This document shows, in pieces, positions 12,001 to 23,252 of a stretch of 64,000 nucleotides of DNA; position 1 is the first letter of the stretch; each line of letters begins with the position of its first letter. The notes beneath the pieces were generated by a model that searched no databases, was not told the origin of the DNA, and was given only the letters and a program-made list of their open reading frames with translations. The translations under genes and the position numbers were made by a program. The stretch comes from Rhizophlyctis rosea (lineage: Eukaryota > Chytridiomycota > Chytridiomycetes > Rhizophlyctidales > Rhizophlyctidaceae): assembly GCA_027596075.1 (NCBI GenBank), contig JADGJC010000167.1:24132-88131 (forward strand), given 5' to 3'.

Positions 12001-14855
12001 GAAGATTTCGCTAAACCCTCACCAGTAAGTCAGGCGGATACAGAGTATGTGGCGAAATCGAACTTACTTCAACTTCATTTCCCCTCGATTTACCTCCAAA
12101 GCCCGGTACATCGACCTGATGAGCCCTCCATCAATGTTCCCCCCTTTCTCCTGTAGTTCTTTCAAGCGCTTGATCAAAGTCGGCCCATCCGGAGATAACC
12201 CAACGCCAAACGTTCCCAGAAACTGCCAGTCCGGATTATCCGAGTTAGCGACGGCAAGGTATGATAATGAGTGGCCGAAGAATCTCGCCATTTGCGAAGT
12301 TTTGAGGTATGTGTGCTTCAAAAGCGCCTGCCCATCCTTCCCGTCAAACCTAACCGGAACCGACAACGTTTGCATCCTCCGCACGAAGTTTCCATTGGAT
12401 ACAAAATGCTTGTAGTAGGATAGCCAATGGCGTTTGATCATCAGAAGGAGACGCATTGATAGATTGGGTTTGTGCGAGATCGTGGTGAACTCCCATGTGC
12501 AGGTTTGAGTGGCGGAGCCGACGGACTTCTCATCACAAATTCGAACGATATCCCGTACCCCCAAGGTTTTGAGCAAAGGATGCATGGACGGATCAGCGAG
12601 GTCCTTATCAACGAACAATACGTTGTCTTCGCCGGCGAGGAGTGTTTTCAGGTCTTCCGACGGTAAGTAGCATGCCATGCTGGAGCCACGTTTCCGCTTT
12701 CGAGACACAGATACAAGTCGCGGAACTTGGTACGGTCGATTTGGTGCCAAATTGCGTCCCAATGAGAATGCAGGAACGAAATGTGCGCTTTCAATTCCGG
12801 GATGGAGCGGGGAAGAGATTTGTTGACAGGCCAGGATTGGTGCAGGCGAAGGATGGATTGCGCTAATTCGAGGGCGTTTGGATTTTTGACACCCAGCAGG
12901 TCCAGGAAAAGGCGGGCTTCGTTAGACTGGTGTGTTGCCGGGTGGATGAATTTGAACTCTCTATCAGGCGATTTCGTGACGTTGGCGGATGTGAAGAAGA
13001 TGGAATTGGAGGCGACCGCATTTTGAATACTGTTGTCATCCATTAGATAGATCTTTATGCCTGAAAGAATTCCGATGTACCTGGCACGAGGATTATTACG
13101 CCGGCCGGAGCGCGTCAGTGCCGATAGCTGTATATATAGAGTACTGTAAAGTTTGTTGAACCAGGTAGGCGTGCGTGTGTTTGTTTCATTCAGGTGGAGG
13201 TGTTGAAGGGAGGTGATAAATTGATCCAAAGACAGGTATTGTAGTCCCAACGCCGTCGAAAGTCTATCGGGGACATGGAATTTCGGGTCCTTGTAGTGAC
13301 GCCAGATAGTGTTGTACAGGATATTATCAGGAATGAAAGGCTTTCCCGCATCGTCTGTGAACACTGTCCCAAGTGCCACAACTTCACCGGGCTTTGCCCA
13401 AGTGCCATCCATGACCCTAATGATCTGTGTCTGTCGCAGAGTTGTGATGATTTGCAGCGGGACAAGGGCGAAGAACGGATCCGAGATGTCGTTGCTCAGG
13501 GGAACGTATGATAGGAACGAGTTGGCAAGGCTGGGAGATGAGCAAAGAGCTCTTATGGATTGGACAAATGCAGGAGCAATATTATCCCGCAATTGTCGAT
13601 TCCATTGATTTCCGTCGGTGACGCCTTCTCGGCTGGATTGCGTAAGGAAGTCCCCTTGGATGATAAACTGTGTTGCGTGTTGCATGGGGGCATTGGTTGA
13701 ATCACGATCTAAGACATTTACGACTTACTTTGAACCCATACGGTCTGAGCGGCAGGAATGCAAAAACGCTGCACGTTGCTTCCAGCATAGGCTTCCCCTC
13801 CTTATGCGGGAAAGCTAGCACCAACTCAGTGCTGGAAATGCCTTCTCGCTTGTGCTCTTTTAGAGCAGACATATCGACAGTGAATCGTTGCACTTTGAAC
13901 GTTTCGATGGTTGTGGAAGGCTTCCCGGTCCCAGTTACGACGACTTTGCTAATCACGCAATCATCTCCCTCTACAGTCCTGCGCATGGCCATACGGTAAT
14001 CCCCAATATGTAACTCCAACTCTCTCACTGTGCGGAGAAACAACAGAAGGTTGGGATGGATCTGCAAAATCTGCTGCTGAAGGCTGTCACGATTGACACC
14101 CTTGCGGAACCGCAGGTAAAAGGAAGTCATTCCTGGCGGGGGAAGAACAGGGAAGGTGTCCACCCATTCCGGTGCAATCATGCCAAGCGGTTTGGTATCA
14201 TCAAATCGGAAAACGTAGTTGTTGGAATATATGTACACTTGGGAAGCCACTGTAAACACCGACTTGAACCCTGCAGGACAACAAATGCTTGTGAGTTCAT
14301 CTCTTGATGCCGCCGTACCTCAGCAGCTTAATATAGCAGATATTTACATACCAATGCCCTTTTCCCCGATGTATCCTAATTCACGCGAGCTCTTCGTGCT
14401 CCCACCGGTTTTGCATATAGCCTCCACATTTTCCGGTCTGAATCCAATCTCATTGCATTCTGTGACAATACAGTTGTCCAACAGCTTGATGCGGGCGATG
14501 GGAGAGACACCGTGAGCATATTGATTGTCATCAAAATTCTGAAGAAGTTCAAAGATGAAGTGCGTTTCTTTGGAGTACAGTTCGGTGGATAATCTGAATT
14601 TGCAAAAATATCGCAGATTCTGATTTAATAGCGGGAAACCACCCCGGAAAGAACGAAGTCCATAACGCAAAGCGAAGTTCAAAGTCGTGATGCCTGGAAG
14701 GCATCCGGAACTTACCGTTGCAGAGCGGTATTGTATTGGCTTTGGAGATTAGCCACCATTTCCCTTGCGTCCTGTGACAGAGTTGAGTTCACCGCCTCAT
14801 CCCATACCAGGCGTTTGCGGATATTGAGAATGTGCTGTTTCTCCAGGGACGCCAT
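9034..14855 (-). pseudogene. NO VEIN/sacsin-like GHKL ATPase with DUF3883 tail, four lesions
   Basis: Exon model on the minus strand: 14855-14716, 14593-14352, 14270-13729, 13667-12068, 12010-11360, 11301-9749, 9681-9361 and 9243-9034. The N terminus carries an HSP90-like ATP site: HFIFELLQN (Glu62 and Asn66, the GHKL N-box), CNEIGF, then GEKGIGFKSVF across an intron. The C terminus matches the NO VEIN C-terminal domain (DUF3883): ETGYLGELF, YWIEIKTT, then LIDPCRLYRTGELRI. The E-x-K core looks like a PD-(D/E)xK nuclease remnant (inference). An acidic Glu/Asp tract lies near 10750-10880. Lesions: a one-base frame loss near 12690-12730; in-frame TAA at 11524-11526; one surplus base, best placed in a run of eight G at 10234-10241; in-frame TAA at 9490-9492. 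Coding similarity continues past each. Either the gene is recently dead or the assembly has errors; homopolymer error could explain only one lesion. Confidence 0.7.
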
Positions 14856-16273
14856 TGTGTGTTGAAGGGACCAGAAGGGAATGTGGGAAGTGTGAGAAGA
14901 TTGTGTGGCCTGGTCAGGAATCAGTTGGGGATTGCTCAACCACCATGTCAATCTTTTTGGTATTACAGATTTACTCCAAATGGGTAAATTGCATGCCTGG
15001 ACATGGGCCAGACGATGTCTGCCAGATTCGGACACGCCCACCGAAAATTGGCCGAAAACTTCGCAAATGGAACTTTCGGATGCTTTTCCGAAATTCATGA
15101 GTTTACATTTGATCTCTAGGCTGAAGAGCGGCAATGGACGACGCAGCAGCCGTAAAAACACTTCATGTCGGCAACGACGCATCCGTAGAGCTTGCAAACT
15201 TTCCAAAATGAGACGTTGCTAACCTCTCGGTTGAAAGCCATCCCATAATGCTAGTGCGCTGTATGAAAATCATTGGACGAACAAGGCACCATACATATAA
15301 TGGCGCACCTTGCACTAACAAACTTGGTTCGGCCTGGGAGCCAAAACATCGTTCAGTGATGCTCCAGCCAAGCGTAAAACAGACTCATGCAACAAACACT
15401 CCAAGCGACTGACCGTGTAGCGGAGTTCAAAGTGTTGAGAGAATAGAAAGAAGCGAAAAACGAGAGAATGGAGGAAAGATGCAAAACTACATATGACAAA
15501 TCGTATTTGATGCACGCGAAAGGTGCCGACACCACACACAAAAGGGACGCCGCGCAATGTCAAATGCACTTGTCCCATAACACCCATCCCTGCATGTCAT
15601 TGTCAAAAGCAGAGCCTCCGACTATAGCAACCAATAGAGCTCACCAAAGTACGATTTGACATAGGAACAGAAAACAGAGGACCGTCTCTCAAAACATGTC
15701 AAAAGAGATCGGACCGGAAGCTGTGACAACGGGGCGTGCCAGCGGGACGTCTGATTTATAACTTCCTGAGCGCAACATTTTTTGTTTTCCATTCCTTGCA
15801 CTCAGTGACTCAATGTGTTTTGATCACAAAGCAACCAAATGGTTCGGATCTTGTGATGAAATTGTTCGGCTCAATAGCATCTCCAATGGTAAGTTGGCAA
15901 CATATTATAAAGTCCACACCCTTATGTACAAGTTTGACAGGTGTAGACATTTTGCCAGCACGCGTCTTGGGGGTGACAAGAGCCTAACTTGGCGTCCCCA
16001 GGGTCCAACTGGGCGCGGAGTTTGTTTGTTTAGGTAAGCACGGCATTGCGCCTCCAGCCCCAAGGATTGTTCTCTGTGTTTGAACTTTGCACTTCCACAA
16101 TTGACCAGCATGAACTGTGCTAGTAAGTATGAACTTCTTAGACTGCCATACCATATGGCTCTGATCCCATGGTGAAGATTGTTTTAAAAAAGTCATCCGC
16201 ACCGCATCGTTTGGCCGACTTCCTCCTTTGGATCTCCTAACGAGAAAGCACCACCACTCCAGCACCAAGCATT
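14856..16273. other. Intergenic, about 1.4 kb
   Basis: The left end should contain the promoter of the NO VEIN-like gene. Short open frames on both strands have no domain, no signal peptide and no splice partners. I see no gene, tRNA or clear repeat. Confidence 0.4.
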
Positions 16274-17617
16274 TTACAATTGGTACAGATCCATATCGAG
16301 ACGGTAGCATGAACTGTTTTTGAGCGGAAGTCCCTTGCAAGTGAAATCGATGTTGCGGGCATAAGGTTGCGATGAGACAATGAATACCCCTTGCAAGTGA
16401 AATCGATGTTGCGGGCATAAGGTTGCGATGAGACAATGAATACCCCAGAATGAAATTTCATAGTATTGGCCACCATAGTAGTAGGAGAAGCGTTCCCCTC
16501 TCTCCCACAATGGTCGTAGACATGATTCTACCTTCCCGTAGTGTGCCTCAAGCTCTTCGAGTTCCAACTTGTTACTCTCCAACCACTTTACCACAGCGCC
16601 CCGCCGTCCCCTTCGAAACGGCACCTTTGACCACTGGACTTCCAACCCGCTATTTTTCCACCATTCTAAAACCTCAATGGCGATCCATTCTTTCAGGCTC
16701 ACAGCCTTGACAGCCCTCTCCGCATCCCATACCGGAAGCCCGCTTGCCCTCCACCACTCGAGCACCGCAATCTGGCCATGGACACTAGCTACCGTTATAG
16801 GCGAGTTCCAGTATCTAATCTTGAGATCACTTTCCTTCCACCATTCCAACACGTCGATATGACCCCGCCCCACCGCATGTTCGAAGGCCCGCCAACTATA
16901 TACTAGATCCAGCCCACTAGCGCGCCACCATTCCAAAACGTGTACATGTCCGTTGGCGGATGCCACATCCATCGGAGTCGTCCCGCTTGGGTGGTTGTAC
17001 GTCGGCCGGGAAGGTAAGGGAAGAAATTTGGACCGCCCTACGTAGCAGATATTCTCCACAGGAAGGCCAAGTGTTCTCAGCCATTCCAAAACCGCCACTT
17101 GACCGTCGGCACTCGCTTCGTACCATGCCTGTGCACAGTTCACGACCAACTTTTCACCGGTCAACTCTCTGTAATTCTGACGCAACCATTCGAATGTGCT
17201 CACATCACCCCTCCTGAAAACGCTCCCAACGTCGACAGATATGTCTCCCAGTATCCTCCCAGCTTTATTTCGTTTCCACCGCAGAAGAATGTCTAGGACT
17301 TCGATACGACCTTTAGAGACTGCCCGCTGGAGGGCGCCTGGAAAGTAAGGAATAAGCGCGGTGCGGAGGTAGGAGTATTTGTAGTGTGTGTGGAGGTAGT
17401 TTGCAATGGGGAAGGATCGGCGGATTGGGAGGAGGAGAAGGATCTGAGATATGACGTCGAGTGGTAGATCAGGCTCCTGGTGCTTGATGTTAAAATGGCT
17501 CATTTGCGAACTAAAAATTGCGGAAAAGCTTACTTCTGCTTCATGAGTTCCATGCCGCGGATGAGGTGATTCGGAAGAGTTCTTCATCGCACTCTGCAAA
17601 GAATGAAGCTTGTTCAT
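16274..17617 (-). CDS. Ankyrin-like repeat protein with F-box-like N terminus
   Basis: An open frame of 447 residues. PLDVISQILLLLP resembles the first F-box helix. It is followed by divergent ankyrin-type repeats with the signature [A-x2-G-x-I-x-V-L-E-W-W-x2-S-G-L], for example GHIDVLEWWKESDL and GQIAVLEWWRASGL, about six units between roughly 16560 and 17330. Such 'VLEWW' ankyrin proteins form large families in chytrid fungi and are taken as protein-interaction scaffolds. The start could be 17617, 17587 or 17503 (MSHF); the last sits just before the F-box-like part. The last 55-60 residues are encoded across a 56-bp tandem duplication, so the two copies are read in different frames and the true C terminus is uncertain. 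Confidence 0.65.
   Translation of the reverse strand: MNKLHSLQSAMKNSSESPHPRHGTHEAEVSFSAIFSSQMSHFNIKHQEPDLPLDVISQILLLLPIRRSFPIANYLHTHYKYSYLRTALIPYFPGALQRAVSKGRIEVLDILLRWKRNKAGRILGDISVDVGSVFRRGDVSTFEWLRQNYRELTGEKLVVNCAQAWYEASADGQVAVLEWLRTLGLPVENICYVGRSKFLPLPSRPTYNHPSGTTPMDVASANGHVHVLEWWRASGLDLVYSWRAFEHAVGRGHIDVLEWWKESDLKIRYWNSPITVASVHGQIAVLEWWRASGLPVWDAERAVKAVSLKEWIAIEVLEWWKNSGLEVQWSKVPFRRGRRGAVVKWLESNKLELEELEAHYGKVESCLRPLWERGERFSYYYGGQYYEISFWGIHCLIATLCPQHRFHLQGVFIVSSQPYARNIDFTCKGLPLKNSSCYRLDMDLYQL
16332..16443. repeat. 56-bp perfect tandem duplication inside a coding region
   Basis: Two adjacent copies, 16332-16387 and 16388-16443, starting CCCTTGCAAGTGAAATCG. The unit is not a multiple of three, so it shifts the frame of the ankyrin gene's 3' end between copies. 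The near-identity of the copies implies a recent event. Confidence 0.9.
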
Positions 17618-18542
17618 AATTCACATCAGCAAGCATGTATATATTCTAGCAAGGCGGAAAGATTTCTTGTCGACTGATTCGGACGCACAAGCGCATCACC
17701 GCGCGCGATTCCGCTGAGGGATATTGAAGATGCGTGCTTTTTTATACAGCTTTTCTGAACCCGGAGCCGACACGCCCAAAGTGACAATCGCACCACCAGA
17801 GCAACGCCCACACAACTCGCCCAGTGTGTCACACACTTCACACCCCTCATCCAGTCACCGCAGAGCGCTTGTCCAGTGACTACTCTATGGGCTTTGCTTC
17901 CCCGTTCTGCTGTTCTGCTTCCATTTTCCCATGATGGATCTTGTAGAAAACTTTTTGGGTGGAGTCAGGCTGACGTGCTCACCTCGAGAAAGGAGGTAAT
18001 CTTCATTGACAAGGTAGTTAGGGCAACAACACCATTGATTCCCTGTGGCCCATTTTCGAATATGTTGGCTTCATGGCCGGGGTGTGATCATATTCTGATA
18101 TGTACAAGTGTTTACCTGTCCTTATATAGTATCCGGCCTTGGCACTGAGAAGACATCTTATTCGCGCCGGCTGTATTATGCATGAGGACCGCCGGCTTGC
18201 TGCTAGGGATGCACACGTTTTTCTTCTCCATTGATGATATTGAGAAATGAAGTTTTCAAGTGCTTTCCACTTACATTTGTGCCTACGCTCCAAATGCAAA
18301 ATACACCGAGTGCCGCTCCATTCCAAAAGCTCTTCTTCAAGATGGTAAACAATCACAATATTTTACAGGAAAAACCGCGACACACAGACAATGGGCCACT
18401 AGGTTTACAGTCTCGTCTCCCAACACTAAAAATGGACCTCCAAAAGACGTCTAGCTAAGCTGCTGTCATTGGCACTCGCCAATCCCATCATATTGCACCC
18501 TGCTCGACTCCGACGCGCAGTTCAGTCACAGGGATTCAGCTC
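17618..18542. other. Intergenic, about 0.9 kb
   Basis: It should contain the promoter of the ankyrin gene (right of 17617) and the 3' flank of the small hydrophilic-protein gene. No other gene recognised. Confidence 0.4.
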
Positions 18543-18893
18543 TCAGGAGGATCCACCGATAGCCTGCTTAAGGCGCGCATCATTTGAATGTCCCTCAGCG
18601 GAACCTTGCGTAGGACGTGAGGGGTCAGCCGTAGTACGATGGCCGGCGTTTGTGATGTTGTTTTGCGGGTTGTTTGTAAATAGTTGGGTGTTGGCAGTTT
18701 CGGAAGAGACATTTTTGGGTGCGGAGGAGTCTTGGCCGAGTACAACCTGAATGAATGAAATCAAATATTAGCTTGCGTCCTTGACACGAGCAGGCAGAGC
18801 AAAGGAGTCGGATGCGAGGAAGAGGGTTTATAGTACATCGCATACCTCCTTGAATTGAGTGCCGAGGGACTTTTCGCGTTCGTCTTGAGACAT
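18543..18893 (-). CDS. Small hydrophilic protein (83 aa), stress-protein-like
   Basis: Exons 18893-18846 and 18746-18543, donor GTATGC, acceptor TTCATTCAG, phase 0. The product begins MSQDEREKSLGTQFKE and continues V-V-L-G-Q-D, rich in Asn, Ser, Thr, Gly and Asp, with no hydrophobic core and no cysteine. It looks intrinsically disordered, like small LEA-type or conidiation/stress-associated fungal proteins. I recognise no named family. A consensus-like TATA box lies about 115 bp upstream. A gene of similar layout (two exons, Asp/Ala/Thr-rich, TATA box) sits at 56414-56906, but the proteins are not clearly homologous. Confidence 0.6.
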
Positions 18894-19007
18894 GGTGTGT
18901 GTGTTTTGGAATTTGTAGATTGGTGTTGTGTTGGTGTGTAAGATTCGGAAGAGTTTGATAGTTTTGGTGTGAGAATGCAATGCTGCGAGCAGCTTGAGAA
19001 TGCCGCA

Positions 19008-19015
19008 TTTATATG
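19008..19015 (-). promoter_or_regulatory. TATA box of the small hydrophilic-protein gene
   Basis: Read on the minus strand, CATATAAA lies about 115 bp before the ATG at 18893, in a good position for a core promoter. Confidence 0.45.
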
Positions 19016-21378
19016 CCAGAGCGGGTAATTGGATCGAACGGTGGGGAACGGACCCTGCCTGTTACATCATAAGCGCGTCTTGAAACGATCAGTGTGGTGG
19101 TGGTGAGGTGGCGTCGCTGCGCTGTGGCGTCGTGCATCGCGTAAGGAATGAGCATTGCCCAGACCTGCAAATTGGCGATTTTGGCAGAATACCCATACTA
19201 CAAATGTGATTTGAAGCAATAGAAGCATGTGAAAATGACCTGAGGGTTCGAATCCATACCCTCAGAGTGTTACCCACATACAAGATTTTTTTCCTTGCAA
19301 TGGGGTTTCAAATTGACATTACATAAAGTGCCCAAACACATAATTTCTGCAATTTGATCTTGGCCGGCAGTTGCATGCTGGAGAACTTCCCGTCCACCTT
19401 CTTTGTTCATGGTCGTGGAATTCCATGTACCAAGTGTAGAACCACCAGCGCTCTGCGTCGGGTGCTTCTTCGACTTCCATGACAGGGAATCGTATTCCTC
19501 ATGATGCGTCGCTCGTTGTATTATAATATGCGTTTCCCTTTCCCCCTTCAAAAAATAACCGGTGTCGGTTCCTCACACCTCAATCGCAGAGATTGTTGGA
19601 CAGCGAGAAAGATGAAGATAAGTCGATGCCAAGGTAAAATGAATTAGGCGTACATGGGGATGATCCGATGACGGTAAGGACATGTTCTCATGATTTCATG
19701 CTATTTCATGGCGCCTGCAAGTGCTTTTTTCTTTGCTCCGATATTGGTTGAAGCTTCTTCCGGAGTCTGAGTCTGCTCCAATCTCATTCCAGTCCGACTC
19801 ATTCTGCGTACATCTATTTCTGCTTCTCATGTCACATCAGTCAAAAAGACTTCCTTCCGTTGCACAGTGCCACGATGAAGTGGATCCATCACCCATTTCC
19901 GTCAAGATTTGCCTGAATTCAATTCTGAGTTGAATAGAACCTTGAGTTGACACCCCTTTTCTGAAGAAATGATTTCATGAGATCCCCGATGGGTTCCGAA
20001 GTTCAATGACGTTCACTTCGATGAGGAAAAAAACGCCGACAACTGACGTACTCAATAGTGGTCGAAGCATTTAGCTTTGCTTCTATATGCCATCTTTTAC
20101 ATCCATTGAAGGAGCTATGGTACCTACTCAGACGCAAGCAAATCAATTCTGACAACAGAGAAAGTCGTGAGCAGCGCAAACATGCTGGACACGTCTATTC
20201 CAGAAGCTAAGAAAAGGTCAAGCTTCCCATACGTTCGTCTTCAATGCCAGTGCAACAACATGTTGACATATGAGACTGCCTACATTCCTGACAGCGGTGA
20301 CTCGCTATAAAAGGGAATCAAACAAACGGAATATGCCGGCCGCATACATTGGACAACAAAATTGATGAGATCAGCGATAAATGGCGGTGTGTGCTATACG
20401 GTGGCGGTGTCTCACCCAGCCGCCACCGCCACCTTCTCGATGTGTTTGGCGACTCCGGGCGAGCCACGAAATGACGTTTTGCTCTCGTGCTGCCCTCAAA
20501 ACGCGTCCAACATCGTTTCTCACTTCCCTTCGCACCTCCTTCTCGCCCTTGACGACGATCCGATGCCGTCATTCATCGCAATCGCATATTTGACTACAAC
20601 AAAGTCCGATAATACGCATACTGAATATTACTAAGACCTACTGTCTGTCCATTGCAGTTGTTGGTAACAGCAACTTCTGGATCCTGGTGATTAGTCAACG
20701 GCCGAACCTATTGAACCCTTTGGCAATGTCCCAAACAACGTGGCATCATGGAAAATGATGGCATCAGAAAGATTTTGAGACTCACACTGGGAGACTTTGT
20801 GGGAGACTGTCAGTCTCGGAGCCCTGAAGGAGGGCTCAGGAAAACAACCCGAACCGCCGAGCCTCCCACAACCCAGATGAGGTAAAGGGACAAAGAATAT
20901 GAACTCCCAAATTACCAAAAAGATTGACGGGATGGACTTAACAAAACCGGCCCCATTATCCTCCTTACCAAGAACTTGTCGCTGGTATGGACAGGTCGCA
21001 TGACCCGGATACCCCACCCTGCATTCCACAGTGCATTGCCAGCATTACGTGCAGAGATCAAAAGAACTATTCTGGATTGGTAACAACCCTTTTACGGAGG
21101 GCAGGACACATCACAGTCACATAACATACCCCTAAATCACCCACTATCATCTTTTCAAACCTCCGGCAGAAAACATCACATCCAAAATTTGTGCTGGCGC
21201 AACAACCAACACAAGTCACTCCATAAAACCAAACCAAACATTCCCTCTCCTCTTGGTTGACCATCCTATACGACGTCCCTGATACTTGCCAAACAACCCA
21301 TCTTCAATTGGCTCAAACATATTCCTCACGATACCATAATCAATACTCATCTCCTAGTCAATAAAAAAACTCACCATA
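19016..21378. other. Gene-poor intergenic stretch, about 2.4 kb
   Basis: No open frame with a recognisable domain and no convincing exon chain on either strand. A short tRNA T-arm-like palindrome at 19242-19263 has no matching anticodon or D arm. The right end should hold the promoter of the glycosyltransferase. Confidence 0.4.
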
Positions 21379-23252
21379 ATGCTCCAGATCGTCCACCCAA
21401 CTCACATCACCCACTTCCCCCGCCAGCCCCGCCACATCACCTCGGCTTCCTCCCTATCAGTCCGGCAACCCCAGCCCGCTCCCCAACAGCCCCATTTCCA
21501 CATCTACATTCGTCAAGCTGCTGATGGCTTATTTGCGGCCAGGTAAGACCCATCAACTCCACCACACAACATCCATCGCACCCAATACTGACTCTGAATT
21601 CTTGCCCTCAACAGCGGCGGCTACAAAGCCAATCTCGCCCTGGGTCGTGCCTTTACGTTCGGCGGACATGTCGTAACGATGGAAGTTCGGTGCACGGCCC
21701 AGGAGGCCCGTATCGCCGCTCTGGGCCAAAAAGTTCAAGAAGGCGTGGCAACATTTGGAGATAGGGAGCTGAAGACGTATCGGTTTATATGGGAGAGGAT
21801 GAATGTTGTTGGTGTAGATTTAGCTCAATGGGCCAAGGTGTTTGGTGGAGGTACATTGGACGCTAGTGGGACGGTGTCTAAAAGGGACTTGGGAGATTGG
21901 TTGGAAGTAAGTAAATTGATCATTGTTGTGGTGCGGGGAAGGAACTGCGTGGAGCACTAACGGAACGCTTCTCCTTAACCCTTCCCAATCCTCCCAACCC
22001 TCGCCCAACCAAAAAACAGGACAAATCCCAAAATCCCTACCTAACCTCCCTAACCCACTACATCCACAAAAACCTCCAAACCTGCCGAGCAACCCACATA
22101 GTCTTCAACGAATCCACCACCCTCAAGATAACAACCCACCCCTCCACGCCCTCCTCCCTAACCCGCATATTCATCTGCCACGCCTTCGAACACCTCCCCT
22201 TCGGCCCCTACGCCGGTGTAGGGGGGTTCCTATCTTCCACTTCACCGATTGAACATGAAAGGCTACGAAGCATTGAGGGAATCTGGGCGGTGAGCAAGGC
22301 GTTGGAGGTGTATGTAAAGAAGGAAGGAGGTATTGAACGCGTGACGACGTTGCCGAATCATCCGTTGGTTTATGGGGATGATTGGGATGGGGTGAGGGTT
22401 AGGAAGAATTTTGGGAAGGGCGTGGTGGGGGTGATTAATCTGGGTGTCATCAAGGTGAATAATGAGTGGTGCTGATTCCAAGGTGTAAGACCAAGGCGTT
22501 CATCTCTTTGTGAATGTTGCTAACAACTCTCCGTTATTCCCAATGTTCATTAGGGATGGCCGATCGTGAAGAGAATATGCGAGGAGATGCAGGACGAACC
22601 CATCCGCTTCATAGGTCTAAAGTCCTGGTCCATCACCGCTGCCATCGAAGAAGATATGAAAGATGTACCTAATTTCACGTATGGCAGCCTCCCGTGCATT
22701 CACTTTCTTCACTCCACAAATTTTGTAAACCCCCTGCACCAGACTCCTTCCCTCCTCAAAAGACGTGGAACCCTTCTGGGACACCATCTCCGTCCTGCTC
22801 GTTCCGTCCATCTGGCAAGAGGCGTTCGGATTGGTGGTCGTAGAAGCGATGTTGAGAGGTATTCCAGTAATCTCCTCAAATACTGGTGCGTCTTGCATTC
22901 GTTGATCCGCCGTTCCCTCGATATGAAATCCCACCCCTCACAATTCATCCCCAAAGGCGGCCTACCAGAATCCCACCTCTCCATCCCCTACGTCCTTCCC
23001 GTAACTCCCATTCTCGGTGAGCGTGAAACCGACCTGATTCTACTTTCCCAGTACGGCGAATACAAAGTCCCACCGCAGTCCGAAGAACATATCATGCAGT
23101 GGGTCGAGACGATACGGTTACTTTTTAGAGACCGAGCGACGTATGAGAAAGTTAGCGAGATGGGACGACGGAGAAGTTTAGCATACTGTAAAGGAGTAAA
23201 TTTGGAAGGGTATGTGGAGTGGTTTGGGGAGTGTCAGAAGGGACGAGTGTGA
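21379..23252 (+). CDS. GT4-like (GT-B fold) glycosyltransferase, six exons
   Basis: Exons 21379-21542, 21615-21906, 22020-22454, 22554-22678, 22743-22885 and 22957-23252. All junctions are GT-AG and phases agree (484 residues). The C-terminal half carries the hallmark of retaining GT-B enzymes of family GT4: VPSIWQEAFGLVVVEAMLRG contains the EX7E motif (E-A-F-G-L-V-V-V-E), followed by IPVISSNTGGLPE. Upstream are ICHAFEHLPFGPYAG, IEGIWAVSKALEVY and LPNHPLVYGD, which match the N-lobe of fungal GT4-like proteins of unknown acceptor. No signal peptide or membrane segment is apparent, so a cytosolic or membrane-associated role using a nucleotide-sugar donor is expected. Sugar and acceptor are unknown. 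No lesions seen. Confidence 0.85.

Noticed and set aside
19242..19263. tRNA T-arm-like palindrome (GAGGGTTCGAATCC...CCCTC)
   Set aside because: No matching D arm, anticodon arm or acceptor stem can be folded around it on either strand.
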